The notes below the pieces were generated by a model. That model worked only from the letters and a program-made list of their open reading frames with translations, was not told the origin of the DNA and did not search any database. Made by a program: the position numbers and the translations under genes. This document shows, one piece after another, positions 10,959 through 20,848 of a stretch of 64,000 nt of DNA. The DNA lies in the NCBI RefSeq assembly GCF_019320115.1, contig NC_089591.1, positions 61,699,798 through 61,763,797 of the forward strand, in the 5' to 3' direction. Position 1 is the stretch's first letter; each line of letters begins with the position of its first letter. This DNA comes from Miscanthus floridulus. Its lineage: Eukaryota; Streptophyta; Magnoliopsida; Poales; Poaceae.

Positions 10959-12021
10959 TAGGCCTAGACCTCCTAAGCCTAGTGATAACATAAGACACCA
11001 TAACAACTACCAAGGCAGCAACTTGATTGGCCATCAGCTCACGGTTTTGGACCGGATCCATCTACATGCATGAACATTCAAGACAAACACAGTTCAATTG
11101 ACCCTGGCTGGCCTCAACATGGATGTGTAATCATTCAACAACAAAAGTAGGCACAACTGCATGATAGAACATGCCTCCTAGTGCAATGGACATCATCATC
11201 GACCATAATAACAGGTAAACAAACAACATGAAACCATAATGAAGTCAGAACAGTAACAACGGTTGAAGGCAAACCCTCAATCCAACATTGCATAACAAAG
11301 CAACCGACACCAAAAGTTCAGATAAGCCGCAAAGACAACATCTTGTACAAGTACAATGAAACCCTAGCATCATCCAAATCAAAGAGTAGGTCCATTGGGG
11401 GTGGATTTCACCTTGGGGTGGTGGCCGGAGCAAACGTGAAGCGAACAACGGAGAAGAAGAAGACGATGCGACGAAGAAGTAGATCCCGACGGAGAGGAAG
11501 CAGATCCGGTACACAGCACCACCACGCGCACCACCAGAATCGAGGAAGACGAAGGAAGAAGACGACCCCCTCCCGGAGTCCCAGCTAGGAACAAGGTGCG
11601 GCACTGCGTCCGACCAGATCCGGGCCGGGGGAACGGAGAGGAAGCCCGTCGGGAAAGAACGCCGCCTCGCCGGACACCACACCTCAACACACCACCGGTC
11701 TCTCACGGGATTTGGTGGACAAGCAATGGAGCTGAAAGTGAGTTTGAGCTTATAAAGGTGGTGGATTTCACCGGTAGCGAAAGCGCGCGTGGAGGTTTCA
11801 CACTTCCCGCGCGAGCTAGCCGCCGCCACGAATCGCCCGAGAGGAGCCACGCGCGGCCATGCCCTTGAAAAAAGAAGGGGAGAGCGTTTCCCTGGAGCCA
11901 GGCCAAGGGGACCGAAATGCATCTGGGGAGCCAGGCTGGGAGACGGCCCATGGACATCAAACACGCGCACTGTAGCTGGGGCACGCAGCCAGACCGACGG
12001 GCCAACGCTCCAAACACGCCC
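10959..12021 (-). mobile_element. 5' part of a PIF/Harbinger element with terminal inverted repeat
   Basis: In minus orientation the element starts at 12021 with GGGCGTGTTTGGAGCGTTGG, flanked by TAA (12022-12024), the TWA target duplication of PIF/Harbinger elements. A GC-rich promoter with CTTTATAAG (about 11750) and a leader follow, including the GTGGATTTCACC boxes seen at about 11400 and 11760. It is separated from the transposase fragment (6544-6925) only by the solo LTR, so the two pieces probably belong to one element. No second terminal repeat was found on the left. Confidence 0.6.
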
Positions 12022-12050
12022 TAAAAGCCCTCTGCAATCCGGTACATTTT

Positions 12051-13624
12051 TGAAAGCATCTAGGCCCCTAGATGGATTTCGATGATTAATGTCAATACAA
12101 TATTACTATAACTAACGTGTGTTTTGCAGAGGCAATTAAGTTAGGTCATGGTAATAGAGATCGATTGGGCAATCGAGGTTGTCATGCCCCTACGATGGAA
12201 ATCGTTTCGGTTTTCAAAGGATAGACGACAAGGTTAAGGATAACTAGTTCTAAGTGTCAATTGGAGTTGGAGAGACACTTAGAGTAGTTTAGGACTTTGT
12301 TTTTCCTTTGGCCATACTATTAAGGGGGGTATGAATGGGTAGCTTGACCTAGTTAAGTCTAGTGAGTTAGGTGTGGTGCACACTTGTTAAAACTAGCTCT
12401 AGGTAGCTCCTATGAATGCCTAAGATCTTTTGGAGCAAACTTCATTCACATATGTTTGGAAGTTGGAAGTGAATGGAGGGTCAAACACTGACCGGACGCT
12501 GGCTCTGGTGCGACCGGACACTGGCCGCAGGGTCCGATTAGTTCATTTGACCAAGGGGATCAAGTCTGGTGTGACCGGACGCTGGGAGGTCATATGACCG
12601 AATGCTGAGGGCCAGCGTCCGGTCGACTCCAGTAAGGGTCCAGACTTGGGAAAGAGTGACCGGACGCGTCCGGTCAGTGTGACCGGACCCTGAGTATCCA
12701 GCGTCCGGTCGTTTACAGTAAGCATCCAAGAGCGCCCGGACGCGTCCGGTCGGTACTGACCGGACCCTGACAGCGTCCGGTCATCACTTGAAAACTGTTC
12801 GCGGGTTGAACTGATCGGAGCATCCGGTCATAGCGATCGGAGCGTCCGGTCGTCCCGCAGAAGCTCATAACGGTTCGTTTTTTTCAGGCTGGCTTATAAA
12901 TAGAAGCTCCACTCGTGAGTGGAGTATCTTTTGCTCATTCCAACAGCTGAGAAACACGTTTGTGAGTGCCAAGAAGAGCAAGGTCCTAGTGAGGTGTTTG
13001 TGATTTGAGAATCCAAGAGAGTAGCCTCACTAGCAAATCAAGAGTAGCAAAGTGTGCATCCATCTTCTCATTAGGCTTCGCGTGGTCAAGTGAGAGTTCA
13101 TGCTTGTTACTCTTGGTGATCGCCATCACCTAGACGGCTTGGTGGTGATTGGGAGTTTGGTGTTCACCCGGTGGAGCTTGTGGGTGACCCAACTCAAGTT
13201 GTGAGCGGCTTTGGGTGATTCGCCGCGACGGAGTGTCAAAGAATCAACCCGTAGAGAGCACTTGATCCTTGCGCAGATCAAGGGGGAGTTACACCCTTGC
13301 GCGGGTGCTTCAACGAGGACTAGTGGAGAGTGGCGACTCTCCGATACCTCGGCAAAACATCGCCGCGTTCCTTTCTCTCTCTATTTACTTTGAGCACTTA
13401 CTTTGAGCATTTACTTTGAGCAATTCAATACTTGTTTTTATATCCATAGAATTGCTTGCTAGAGTAAGTTTGGAACTTAGGTTGCGAGGTTGTTGTGCAT
13501 TTGTTTGATATAAACACTTTTCTAGGCACAAGGGGTTAATTGGGCTATCCGTAGGATTTGATTATTGGAAGAGAATTTAGAATTAGCCCAATTCACCCCC
13601 CTCTTGGGCATCTTGATCCTTTCA
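12051..13624 (+). repeat. 5' LTR of Sirevirus copy 1
   Basis: 1574 bp, starting TGAAAGCATC and ending GATCCTTTCA with 6-bp terminal inverted repeats. A palindrome-rich array (about 12490-12855, GACCGGAC/GTCCGGTC half-sites, including the 18-bp palindrome at 12658-12675) precedes a TATA box TATAAATA at 12895-12902. Three short ACTTTGAGCA units lie at about 13387-13422. By eye it differs from the 3' LTR by a 22-bp segment near 12503 and scattered substitutions. Confidence 0.95.
12490..12902 (+). promoter_or_regulatory. LTR promoter: palindromic array plus TATA box
   Basis: Roughly fifteen half-sites of GACCGGAC or its complement are packed into 370 bp, several fused as GACCGGACGCGTCCGGTC. TATAAATA at 12895-12902 follows about 40 bp after the last site, then the probable transcript start near 12930. 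A palindrome-rich cis-regulatory region is described for Sirevirus LTRs; whether these sites bind a factor or mainly form hairpins is unknown. Confidence 0.7.
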
Positions 13625-13626
13625 AT

Positions 13627-13638
13627 TGGTATCAGAGC
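13627..13638 (+). other. Primer binding site, initiator tRNA-Met
   Basis: TGGTATCAGAGC begins two bases after the 5' LTR and is complementary to the 3' end of plant initiator tRNA-Met, the usual copia primer. Confidence 0.9.
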
Positions 13639-13677
13639 CTCGTGCTCATGTTTTTAAGCTTAATCGCTTAGAGCAAG

Positions 13678-16065
13678 ATGTCTCACGGGGATGGACCTCC
13701 TCCTATCTTTGAGGGAGATGATTTTCCATATTGGAAAATCTGCATGGAGGCATACTTAGAAGCTCTAGATGTTGGAATTCTAAGAGCCGCCTCTCAAGGG
13801 TTCCTGGCACCTAGGAATGCCGCACAACTTCAAGGTGATGAAGTGAATTATGAAAAATGGAATGCAAAGGCTCGCAACACCATCTTTAGAGGCCTTTGCA
13901 AAGATGTGTTCAATCGTGTAAGGAACCACAAAGACGCCCATGCACTATGGTCGGACGTTTGTGCGCTCCATGAGGGAACTAAGAGTGAGCGTGAGGAGCG
14001 CTATCATCTTGTGATTAAAAAGCTAAATTCTTTTGAGATGTTTCCTAAAGAAAGTGCTAATGAGATGTATTCTCGATTAAATGTTCTTGTAGAGGAAGTC
14101 AATGGGCTTGGACTCACTCAAATGTCACCATCCGACGTTGTGAGAAAAATCTTGAGTGTCCTTCCCATTGACAAATATGGGCACATTGTGACCGTGCTAC
14201 ATCAAGGTGATCTTTCCGCCGCTACACCGACACAAATCTTGGGAAAGATCAATGCTCATGAGATGTACATGCATATCACACCACAAGATGGCTCATCCTC
14301 TACAAAGAAGAAAGAGAAGGACTTCGCATTCAAAGCTAGCCAAGACAAGGGCAAAGCAAGACTTAAGTATGAGAGCTCAAGTGATGAAGATGATGAAGAA
14401 AGCCTTGCCCTCATGGTGAAGAAGACCACCAAGATGCTAAAAAGGCTAAACAAGAGTGGCATCAAGTTTGATGGCAAGAAGAAGAAGTTCTTCACTAGCT
14501 CAAGAAGAAAGCCAATCTCCGAGATGGATTGCTACAATTGTGGCGAACTTGGCCACCTAGCTCATCAATGCACAAAGCCCAAGAAAGACAAGTTCAAGAA
14601 CAAGGGCAAGAAAGATGAGTCAAGCGATGAAGATGAAAAGAAAAAGAACAAGCCATACAAGAAGAGAGATGGCAAAAAGAGGGACTTCTACAAGAAGAAG
14701 AAGAGTGGCAAGGCCTACATTGTCGGTGATTGGCTCACGGACATTGATTCATCAAGTGGATCATCCGATGATGATAATGACGATGAAAAGGTGGCCGCCA
14801 TTGCTATTGATCTTGCATCTTCACCACCACCATCGCCATCATCCTCTACACACCTATGCCTTATGGCCAAAGGTGAATGCAAGGTAACTAAGAGTGATGA
14901 TAGTAGTGATGATGAACATGCTAGTGATGATGATAGTGATAGCGATGATGATGACTCACCTACTTATGATGATCTTGTCAAAATACTAAGAAAATATACT
15001 AAGATCATTAGAAAAAGTAGAGCTACAAATGAAAAACTTGATGCTAAAAATGATTCACTCTTAGCTAAGTGTGATACATTAGAAAAGGCTAATGATGAGC
15101 TCAAGGAAACAAATGATTCTATATCATCCAAACTCAAGGAGCTCAAATCTTCTAAGAAAGAGCTTAAAGATAAAAATGATAAACTTGAGTGGGTGCACAA
15201 TGAGCTTATCACTAGTCACAATAAGCTAAAAGATGAATATGCAACTCTAAAGATCAATTATGATATCCTTATTATTGCACAAGAATTCTTACCAAATGAG
15301 CCACATGATGCTACTAACCATGTTGTTAAGATTGATATAGCTACCTCATGTGATGATTTAATTGATGAAAGCATTGAGCATGGATCTAGTAGCAAGGGCA
15401 AGCAAGTAGTTGAGTGCAATGACTATGATGAGTATGTCAAGCTCAAGAGTGAAAATGAGAAGCTCATGAAAGATCTTGAAGAGATGAAAAGTCACAACAC
15501 CATTGTGCTAGAAACTCTTGATCATAACAAAGAGGTGATCCTTGAGAATGAGAAGCTAAAAGAAGAAATCAAGAAACTCAAGGAGGAGAAGAACAATGAT
15601 ATTCTCAAGGAAGAGAACAAGAAGCTTAAGATGGAGAAAGAGCATCTCAAGGTGGGATTGAGCAAGTTTGCTAGAGGCAAGCATCTCCAAAGTGAGCTAC
15701 TCATGAATACCATCATGAAGATGGATAGAAGTGGCATTGAATATATGGCAAGTGTAGAGAAGAAGAAGGCTCAAGCTCAATACCAACAATCAAAGCCAAA
15801 GCCAAAGCCAAAGAGATGTTTTGAGTGTGGACAAGAAGGCCACTTTGCTCATGAGTGTCAAACTCCACCACCACAACCCTTGCCTAAGCATGCTAGACCC
15901 TTTGCTTTCAATGCTCACTACATGCTTAGAAAAGATTCGAGTGGAAAGATGAAAGTCATGTTCTTAGGTCCCCCCAACAAGAGTAGGCCTAAGAAAATTT
16001 GGGTGGCTAAGTCACTTATTGAGAAGGTGAAGGGCCCTCAACAAGCTTGGATCCCTAAAGCTTGA
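13678..16065 (+). CDS. Sirevirus gag protein (copy 1, open)
   Basis: 795 aa, no internal stop. The N-terminus (FEGDDFPYWKICMEAYLEAL, about residues 12-31) is the DUF4219/UBN2-type copia gag start, followed by the UBN2 helical region to about 190. A CX2CX4HX4C zinc knuckle (CYNCGELGHLAHQC) lies at 285-298 and a second (CFECGQEGHFAHEC) at 714-727. Between them are a lysine-rich stretch, acidic serine/aspartate runs and a long predicted coiled coil (about 430-690, many KEELKKEN-like heptads). The protein would form the particle and bind RNA. The length is typical of Sireviruses and much longer than in other copia lineages. ATG 13678 follows the primer binding site by 39 bp. Pol continues in the same frame after TGA at 16063 and TAG at 16078. 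Confidence 0.9.
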   Translation: MSHGDGPPPIFEGDDFPYWKICMEAYLEALDVGILRAASQGFLAPRNAAQLQGDEVNYEKWNAKARNTIFRGLCKDVFNRVRNHKDAHALWSDVCALHEGTKSEREERYHLVIKKLNSFEMFPKESANEMYSRLNVLVEEVNGLGLTQMSPSDVVRKILSVLPIDKYGHIVTVLHQGDLSAATPTQILGKINAHEMYMHITPQDGSSSTKKKEKDFAFKASQDKGKARLKYESSSDEDDEESLALMVKKTTKMLKRLNKSGIKFDGKKKKFFTSSRRKPISEMDCYNCGELGHLAHQCTKPKKDKFKNKGKKDESSDEDEKKKNKPYKKRDGKKRDFYKKKKSGKAYIVGDWLTDIDSSSGSSDDDNDDEKVAAIAIDLASSPPPSPSSSTHLCLMAKGECKVTKSDDSSDDEHASDDDSDSDDDDSPTYDDLVKILRKYTKIIRKSRATNEKLDAKNDSLLAKCDTLEKANDELKETNDSISSKLKELKSSKKELKDKNDKLEWVHNELITSHNKLKDEYATLKINYDILIIAQEFLPNEPHDATNHVVKIDIATSCDDLIDESIEHGSSSKGKQVVECNDYDEYVKLKSENEKLMKDLEEMKSHNTIVLETLDHNKEVILENEKLKEEIKKLKEEKNNDILKEENKKLKMEKEHLKVGLSKFARGKHLQSELLMNTIMKMDRSGIEYMASVEKKKAQAQYQQSKPKPKPKRCFECGQEGHFAHECQTPPPQPLPKHARPFAFNAHYMLRKDSSGKMKVMFLGPPNKSRPKKIWVAKSLIEKVKGPQQAWIPKA

Positions 16066-16080
16066 ATCTCTTGTGTGTAG

Positions 16081-19000
16081 GTGAACTACAAGACCGGTGA
16101 AAGTCATTGGGTTATTGATAGTGGGTGCACTCAACATATGACCGGTGATCCTCGTATGTTCACCTCACTAGATGAAGAGGTAGATGGACAAGAGAAAATA
16201 ACATTTGGAGATAATTCAAAGGGCAAGGTCAAAGGATTGGGCAAAGTGGCAATATCAAATGATCATTCCATCTCCAATGTGCTCTATGTTGCTTCATTGA
16301 GTTTCAACTTGCTATCCGTTGGACAATTGTGTGATCTTGGCTTCCAATGCTTGTTCACCGAGAAGGAGGTGGTTGTATCTAAGGTAGATGACAATCAAGT
16401 GATATTCAATGGATTTAGATACAACAATTTATATCTAGTTGACTTTACCTCCGAAGATGCAAACTTGAAGACTTGCCTATTCACTAAAACAACACTTGGG
16501 TGGCTATGGCATAGAAGGCTTGCTCATGTTGGGATGAGCTCACTCAAGAAGCTTATGAAGAATGATTTGGTGAGAGGATTGAAGGATGTGAAGTTTGAGA
16601 AGGACAAGCTTTGTAGTGCATGTCAAGCCGGCAAGCAAGTTGCAAACACTCATCCAACAAAAGCTTTCATGTCAACCACAAGAGTGCTAGAACTCCTACA
16701 CATGGATTTATTTGGACCAACAACATACAAGAGTTTGGGAGGAAATCTCTATTGTCTTATGATTGTGGATGACTATTCAAGATATACATGGGTGTTCTTC
16801 CTTCATGACAAATCCGAAGTTGCATCTTGTTTCAAGAAGTTTGCTAAGAGAGCTCAAAATGAATTTGAAGTGAAGCTCAAGAAGATAAGAAGTGACAATG
16901 GCAAAGAGTTTGACAACACAAACATAGAAGCTTATTGTGATGAAGTTGGAATCAAACATAAAGTCTCCGCAACCTATACTCCTCAACAAAATGGTGTAGT
17001 TGAGAGGAAGAACCGGACTTTGATCACTCTTGCAAGGACAATGCTAGATGAGTACAACACCCCCGAAGCTCTATGGGTGGAAGCAATCAACACCGCATGT
17101 TATGCATCCAACCGCCTATTTCTTCAAAAGTTCCTTGTCAAGACACCATATGAGTTGCTCAATGGGAAGAAGCCGGACGTCTCCTTCTTTAGGGTGTTTG
17201 GTTGCAAGTGCTACATCTACAAGAAGCGGCAACACCTAGGGAAGTTTCAAAGGCGTTGTGATATAGGTTTTCTTGTTGGTTACTCATTGAAGTCCAAAGC
17301 ATATAGAGTATTTAATCATGCCACCGGCTTGGTTGAAGAAACATATGATGTGGAATTTGATGAATCTAACGGCTCCCAAGGAGCACATGAGAATCTTGAT
17401 GATGTAGGTGATGAACCATTGAGGAAGGCTATGAAGAATATTCTGGTGGGAGACATCAAGCCAAAAGATAATGAAGATGATGTACAAGTCATTAACCAAC
17501 CCTCTTCATCAAATGTACCACAAGATGGTGAAAAAGTTGGGAGAGTAGAAAATGAAGATACTCATATCTCCCATGAGCAAATGGTGATACAAGCACAAGA
17601 TGTTGATGCTCCACAACCTCCTCCCCAAGTGGTCAATAGAAGAAATACACCTCTCCTACAAGATCATCCACAAGATCTCATCATAGGGAGTCCAACAAAG
17701 GGGGTGATGACTCGATCTCAAAAACTTACCTCATTTATTGCTCATCACTCTTTTGTCTCTTGCTATGAGCCTACCAAGGTAGAAGAAGCTCTAAAAGATC
17801 CGGATTGGATCAATGCCATGCATGAAGAGTTGAACAACTTCACTCGCAATGAAGTTTGGAATCTTGAAGAGCGACCAAAAGGTGCAAGAGTGATTGGAAC
17901 AAAGTGGGTGTTCCACAACAAGCAAGATGATCAAGGTGTTTGTGAGGAACAAGGCAAGACTAGTGGCAAAGGGGTTCTCTCAAGTTGAAGGTTTAGATTT
18001 TGGAGAAACCTTTGCATCGGTTGCAAGATTAGAAGCCATCCGTATCCTTCTTGCATATGCATCACATCATGAAATAAAACTATATCAAATGGATGTGAAA
18101 AGTGCATTCTTAAATGGCTTTATTAATGAACTAGTCTATGTTGATCAACCTCCCGGGTTTGAAGACCCTAGATATCCTAATCATGTTTATAGGTTGTCCA
18201 AGGCACTATATGGGCTTAAGCAAGCCCCAAGAGCTTGGTATGAGCGCCTTCGGGATTTCCTTATTGAGAAGGGCTTCACCATTGGGAAGGTCGACACCAC
18301 ACTATTCACCAAGAAGCTTGATGGGCATATCTTCATTTGTCAAGTACATGTTGATGATATCATCTTTGGATCATCAAATGAAGACTCATGCAAAGAATTT
18401 GGTGAATTGATGTCTAAGGAGTTCGAGATATCAATGATTAGTGAGTTTACATTCTTTCTTGGTTTTTAAGTCAAGCAAATGAAAGAAGGCATCTTCATCT
18501 CTCAAGAGAAATACACAAAAGATCTTCTCAAGAGATTCAAGATGGATGAATGTAAGCCAATCAAGACCCCAATGCCTACCAATAGACATCTCGACCTAGA
18601 TGAGGGAGGTAACTCGGTTGATCAAACTCTCTACTGTTCTATGATTGGTAGCTTGTTATATTTAACCGCATCTAGGCCCGACATCATGTTTAGTGTGTGT
18701 ATGTGTGCTAGGTTTCAAGCTAGTCCTAAGGAAACACATTTAATTGCCGTAAAAAGAATCCTTAGGTATCTTAAGCACACGCCAAGCATTGGCCTTTGGT
18801 ATCCCAAAGGAGCTTTATTTGAATTAATTGGCTATTCCGATTTGGATTACACCGGATGCAAAGTTGATAGAAAGAGCACATCCGGAGGGTGCCATTTGCT
18901 TGGTAGATCACTTGTGTCTTGGTCCTCCAAGAAACAAAATAGTGTGGCTTTGTCCACCGCCGAAGCAGAATACATTGCCACGGGTGCTTGTTGTGCACAA

Positions 19001-19306
19001 ATATTATACATGAAACAAACTTTACTAGACTATGGAGTAGTTCTAGAGAAAGTATCTCTTTTGTGCGATAATGAAAGTGCGGTAAAACTTGCAAATAATC
19101 TGGTTCAACACTCTTGCACCAAGCATATAGATATCCGCCATCACTTTCTAAGAGATCATGTAGCTAAAAATGATATATCACTAGAAGGTGTAAGATCCGA
19201 AGATCAATTAGCGGATATATTCACTAAACCGCTAGATGAGGCTACATTTTGTAGATTGCGGAACGAGCTCAATGTACTTGATTTTAGTAACTTCACTAAA
19301 AATTGA
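16081..19306 (+). pseudogene. Sirevirus pol (protease, integrase, RT, RNase H), copy 1, frameshifted
   Basis: Pol begins at GTG 16081, in gag frame. Domains in order: aspartic protease (WVIDSGCTQHM), HHCC integrase zinc region (LWHRRLAHVG to CSACQAGK), integrase core with D (LLHMDLFGPT), D (IRSDNGKEF) and E (QQNGVVERKNRT), then RT. A 2-nt loss near 17940, seen by comparison with copy 2, shifts the frame. RT resumes at about 17940 in the next frame with [12 protein letters not shown] and the catalytic HVDDIIFG (about 18350). TAA at 18467-18469 replaces a CAA codon of copy 2. The rest reads in frame through RNase H (GYSDLDYTGC, STAEAEYIA, IDIRHHFLRDHV) to 19306. No functional polymerase can be made from this copy without correction. 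Confidence 0.9.
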
Positions 19307-20848
19307 GCTTGTGTTGTCCCTTGCATTCATTGTAATATACAACATGTTTAATTTGTGGCAATGCATATAGGGCTTGTCTAACATGGTTAAGATAACCGCC
19401 GAAAAGCGTGTGAAGAAGCTTAACCTTGGATCAAACTTGACAAGCAACTAGATTTACTTACAAGTATTACATATGCATGAATGTTGTTTTGTCATTTTGT
19501 TCCATTTGCCCTCTTGTTGCCTATTTTCTTAAAAAGAATTATAGCCTAAGGCAAAATATTTTGAAAAATATGAGGGTTTGAGAGAGGTCACTCACATCAG
19601 TCTCAATTGGTGTTTATTTGGATCTTATTCAAGTTGGGACTTGATTGGGAATAGGTAGCGCGAAGGAATGTTGAAGGATTACTGGAAAAGGTGCACCAGA
19701 CGCTGCACCGGACGCTGCTGTCCAGCATCTGGTCAGTTCACAGGAGGTGAACTGCTGTTGAAGGAGTGACCGGACGCTGCGTCTGTGCGTCCGGTCAGGA
19801 AGGGTTCAGCGTCCGGTCGATCGAAGGATGATCAAGTTGTACTGACCAGACCCTGCCTACGTCCGGTCATGGACCACCGGACGCGTCCGGTCCCGATTCC
19901 AGAGGATTTGGACCTCTCTGGAATCGACCGGACGCTGGGTGGTAGCATCTGGTCGCTACCACCGGAGCGTCCGGTCAGTGGATCTCGCGCGTCTTAAGGA
20001 CTCTTTTCCCCGTTTCCTTTTCTGTCACGATTTAGGGGATTACTTAACCCGCGTCCTCTGTCACCTGCCTTGACCTAACCAGCGCCGCCATGACCCGCGC
20101 CCAAGTCACCGCCGCAGCCTAGCCGCGCGCCACCTGCTCCGGTCACCTCGCGCCCGTGCCTCAGTGCCCCTGCCTCGCCGTGCCGTCGCAGCCTCGCTCG
20201 CCAGCCGAGCCCACAGCCGAGCCGCCACCTCCTATGCCTCCTCCGCTCGATAGCAGCCACACGCCGTCGTCCCGCGCGCCACCGTGCTCGGCCCCCTCGC
20301 TGCACCGCCGAGCCGAAGACCTCGCCGTTTGTCTGCGCCGCCAGCGGCTGTGCCCAGTCTTGTTGCCTCTTGAGTCGATCTGCTGGTCATCAATTCGTGT
20401 GCGCGAGCCCTACTATCTCCTTGTTTGGTAAGGAAATGTCTTTTTTCTTGGCAATCTTGATCTATACAATGGTGACCTAGATCGATTTGCAGTCTCTGAT
20501 TCTCCATTACATTCAGGACTTTTACCCTAACCCTAGCCCGGTTCCGAGGATCCCCCGCGTGACATCTTATCTATTCTCGGATCGCTGATCGTTAGGTAGA
20601 AAGCCACTCGATTCAAATTCGCATCTACATTGCTTTCTCTATTAGGGTTTCGCATCTATTAGACATATGGTATTTATTTGTATATCCATCTATTCTATCG
20701 TGCAGCGAGTCGGTTCCGTTGTGTTTCGTCTGGCAGTTGGCAGTCAACTCGGAGCCAAGCTCGCGAGTAAGGATCGAGGCCAAGCCTCGAAAGCGGCAGT
20801 TTGACAGTTGATCTTCATCAGCGACAGTTCACCATCTTGTCAGTTCAG
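19307..20848 (+). promoter_or_regulatory. Spacer with second palindromic array, GC-rich leader and candidate 5'-leader intron for ORF3
   Basis: Between pol and ORF3 lie 1.5 kb of non-coding DNA. At about 19690-19985 the GACCGGAC/GTCCGGTC half-sites of the LTR reappear, including ACCGGACGCGTCCGGT near 19876. A C-rich GC-dense block (20060-20400) follows, like a 5' leader. A splice-donor-like TTTG|GTAAGG (intron from 20428) and a pyrimidine-rich acceptor TATCGTGCAG (to 20705) define a possible 278-bp intron ahead of ATG 20849. Copy 2 retains the array, a TATA-like TATTTAAT and the GTAAGG donor, but its acceptor AG has become AA. No clear TATA box is visible in copy 1. Promoter and splicing are inferred. 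Confidence 0.45.

Noticed and set aside
11245..11970. 241-codon minus-strand ORF
   Set aside because: It spans the TIR, promoter and leader region of the PIF element and reads through the probable TATA box, so it is not a credible protein.
12538..12729. Minus-strand ORF repeated at 24239-24430
   Set aside because: It is the LTR palindromic array read as protein; its conservation is due to LTR identity.
14256..15737. Serine/leucine-rich ORFs antisense to gag (also 47312-48808 in copy 2)
   Set aside because: They are shadows of lysine/glutamate-rich coiled-coil codons on the sense strand.
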